26,299 nt of DNA from Desulfurivibrio sp044068515. GTDB taxonomy: Bacteria > Desulfobacterota > Desulfobulbia > Desulfobulbales > Desulfurivibrionaceae. The position numbers and the translations under genes are program-made. The notes under the pieces were generated by a model. That model made no database searches. It was not told where the DNA came from and worked only from the letters and a program-made list of their open reading frames with translations. This document shows, one piece after another, positions 25,485-26,299 of this stretch. How positions within the stretch are numbered: the first letter of the stretch is position 1; each line of letters begins with the position of its first letter. The DNA lies in contig NZ_JBIPKI010000035.1 in NCBI RefSeq assembly GCF_044068515.1, positions 1 through 26,299 on the forward strand, in the 5' to 3' direction.

Positions 25485-26173
25485 TGGGCACCTCCCGTCG
25501 AGCTGACCAGACTGCCGTCCTCGAGGGCGAACAGGTGTTCCGCCTCATCTACAATGCGGGGATCGTGAGTGGAGAAGATGAAGGTCGTGCCGAACTCGTC
25601 ACGCATCTTCTTCATCAGCGTGATGATGCGTCGGGCGGTCTCCTTGTCGAGGTTGGCGGTCGGCTCATCCGCCAGCACCAGTTTGGGCCGCGAGGCGAGG
25701 GCACGCGCCACTGCGACACGCTGCTTCTGCCCGCCGGAGAGCTGATCGGGGCGCTTGTCAGCCTGCTCGGTGATCCCCGCCGCCTCCAGCAGCTCCGCCA
25801 CCCGTTCGCGCCGTTTGCCCGCCGGCCAGTTCTGTACCATCATCAACGGATACTCGATGTTCTCTGCCGAGCTCAAGACCGGGATCAGGTTGAAATCCTG
25901 AAAGATGAAGCCCAGGTGCTCGCCGCGAAAGCGGGCCGCCTCGCGCCGGCTCAGCCCCGCCACCTCAACATCCAGCACACGCAACATGCCGCTGCTGGGC
26001 TTATCCAGACAGCCGATCATGTTGAGCAGGGTGCTCTTGCCGCTGCCCGACGGGCCGACAAAGGCGACAAAAGCACCAGCTTTGATGGCAAAGTCGACGC
26101 TGCGCACCGCCGCGATATCGATATCACCGCTGCGATAGATCTTCGACAGCCCGGAGGCCACCACCAGAGTCAT
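25481..26173 (-). CDS. LolD/MacB-type ABC transporter ATP-binding protein
   Basis: The 230-residue ATPase has Walker A GPSGSGKS (40-47), Q-loop Gln92 in FIFQDFNLIPVL, signature LSGGQKQR (145-152), Walker B LVLADEPT with Glu170, and the switch His in FSTHDP. The FNLIPVLSSAENIEYPL region is typical of the LolD/MacB/FtsE class. It is the first gene of the operon, with AAGGAG just upstream, and should energise the adjacent FtsX-type permease. No further promoter element is clear in the 26174-26240 stretch. Confidence 0.94.
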   Translation of the reverse strand: MTLVVASGLSKIYRSGDIDIAAVRSVDFAIKAGAFVAFVGPSGSGKSTLLNMIGCLDKPSSGMLRVLDVEVAGLSRREAARFRGEHLGFIFQDFNLIPVLSSAENIEYPLMMVQNWPAGKRRERVAELLEAAGITEQADKRPDQLSGGQKQRVAVARALASRPKLVLADEPTANLDKETARRIITLMKKMRDEFGTTFIFSTHDPRIVDEAEHLFALEDGSLVSSTGGAQ

Positions 26174-26241
26174 GTTTTTCTCCTTGCAGAACGGGGAATG
26201 AATACTAATGGGAAGTGCAGGACAACCTTTTAACTGCTAAG

Positions 26242-26299
26242 TGTTGAGTGCCAGGACATCGATAACGGTTTTTTGTGCCACGACATCGCTGACAATCTG
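26242..26299. mobile_element. Possible IS21-family terminus at the window edge
   Basis: Two 14-bp units, GTGCCAGGACATCG (26248-26261) and GTGCCACGACATCG (26275-26288), differ at one base and start 27 bp apart. Multiple spaced terminal repeats of this kind and a TG start (TGTTGAGTGCC at 26242) recall IS21-type ends. The element would continue to the right outside the window, so no transposase can be seen. Confidence 0.4.

Overview
The window looks like chromosomal DNA of a GC-rich Gram-negative bacterium. Desulfobacterota (Desulfobulbales-like) is my best guess, from the general character of the UmuDC, AP2-domain, CheR and Fur/KatG proteins. This is an impression from protein style, not a database result.

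Region 1 (1-4346) holds DNA-damage genes. A 5'-truncated SRAP/HMCES-type protein converges on a umuDC pair (error-prone polymerase V). Divergent from umuD is a small protein with two AP2-like DNA-binding repeats, followed by an AT-richer orphan gene with one hydrophobic segment. Region 2 (about 4170-6074) is a junkyard of mobile DNA. A catalytic-domain-only tyrosine recombinase is preceded by a symmetric 11-8-11 bp site that looks like its crossover site. Next come an IS91-type transposase fragment fused to an IS3-type OrfA fragment, and the truncated start of a large phage-type methylase/helicase gene.

Region 3 (about 6180-15046) is a compact integrative element with nearly all genes on the minus strand: tyrosine integrase, an orphan 380-aa HTH/Cys protein, an AlpA-like HTH protein, a winged-helix replication-type protein with iteron-like repeats at its 3' end, a RadD-like SF2 helicase, a zinc-ribbon/Toprim primase, a DUF5681 protein and small unknowns. 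No capsid, tail or conjugation genes are visible, so it resembles a phage satellite or a small integrative mobilizable element. Its right end is defined by the 3' part of a tRNA-Lys(CTT) gene (15000-15046), followed by a strong terminator that probably belonged to the original tRNA. The left attachment site and the intact tRNA are not in the window.

Region 4 (15055-21427) is ordinary chromosome: a stand-alone CheR-type methyltransferase, a Fur/PerR-family regulator with its own promoter and a Per-box-like operator, a complete katG catalase-peroxidase, and a CpxR/CpxA-like two-component system. Region 5 (21428-26173) starts with a degenerate insertion-sequence scar. It is followed by a tightly overlapping five-gene envelope operon: LolD/MacB-type ATPase, FtsX-type permease, an exported NifX-like domain protein, a LolA-like lipoprotein-sorting protein and an outer-membrane beta-barrel. 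Together these look like a trans-envelope export route, and the exported NifX-like protein makes it the best candidate for an undescribed system. The window ends in repeats that resemble the terminus of an IS21-family element.
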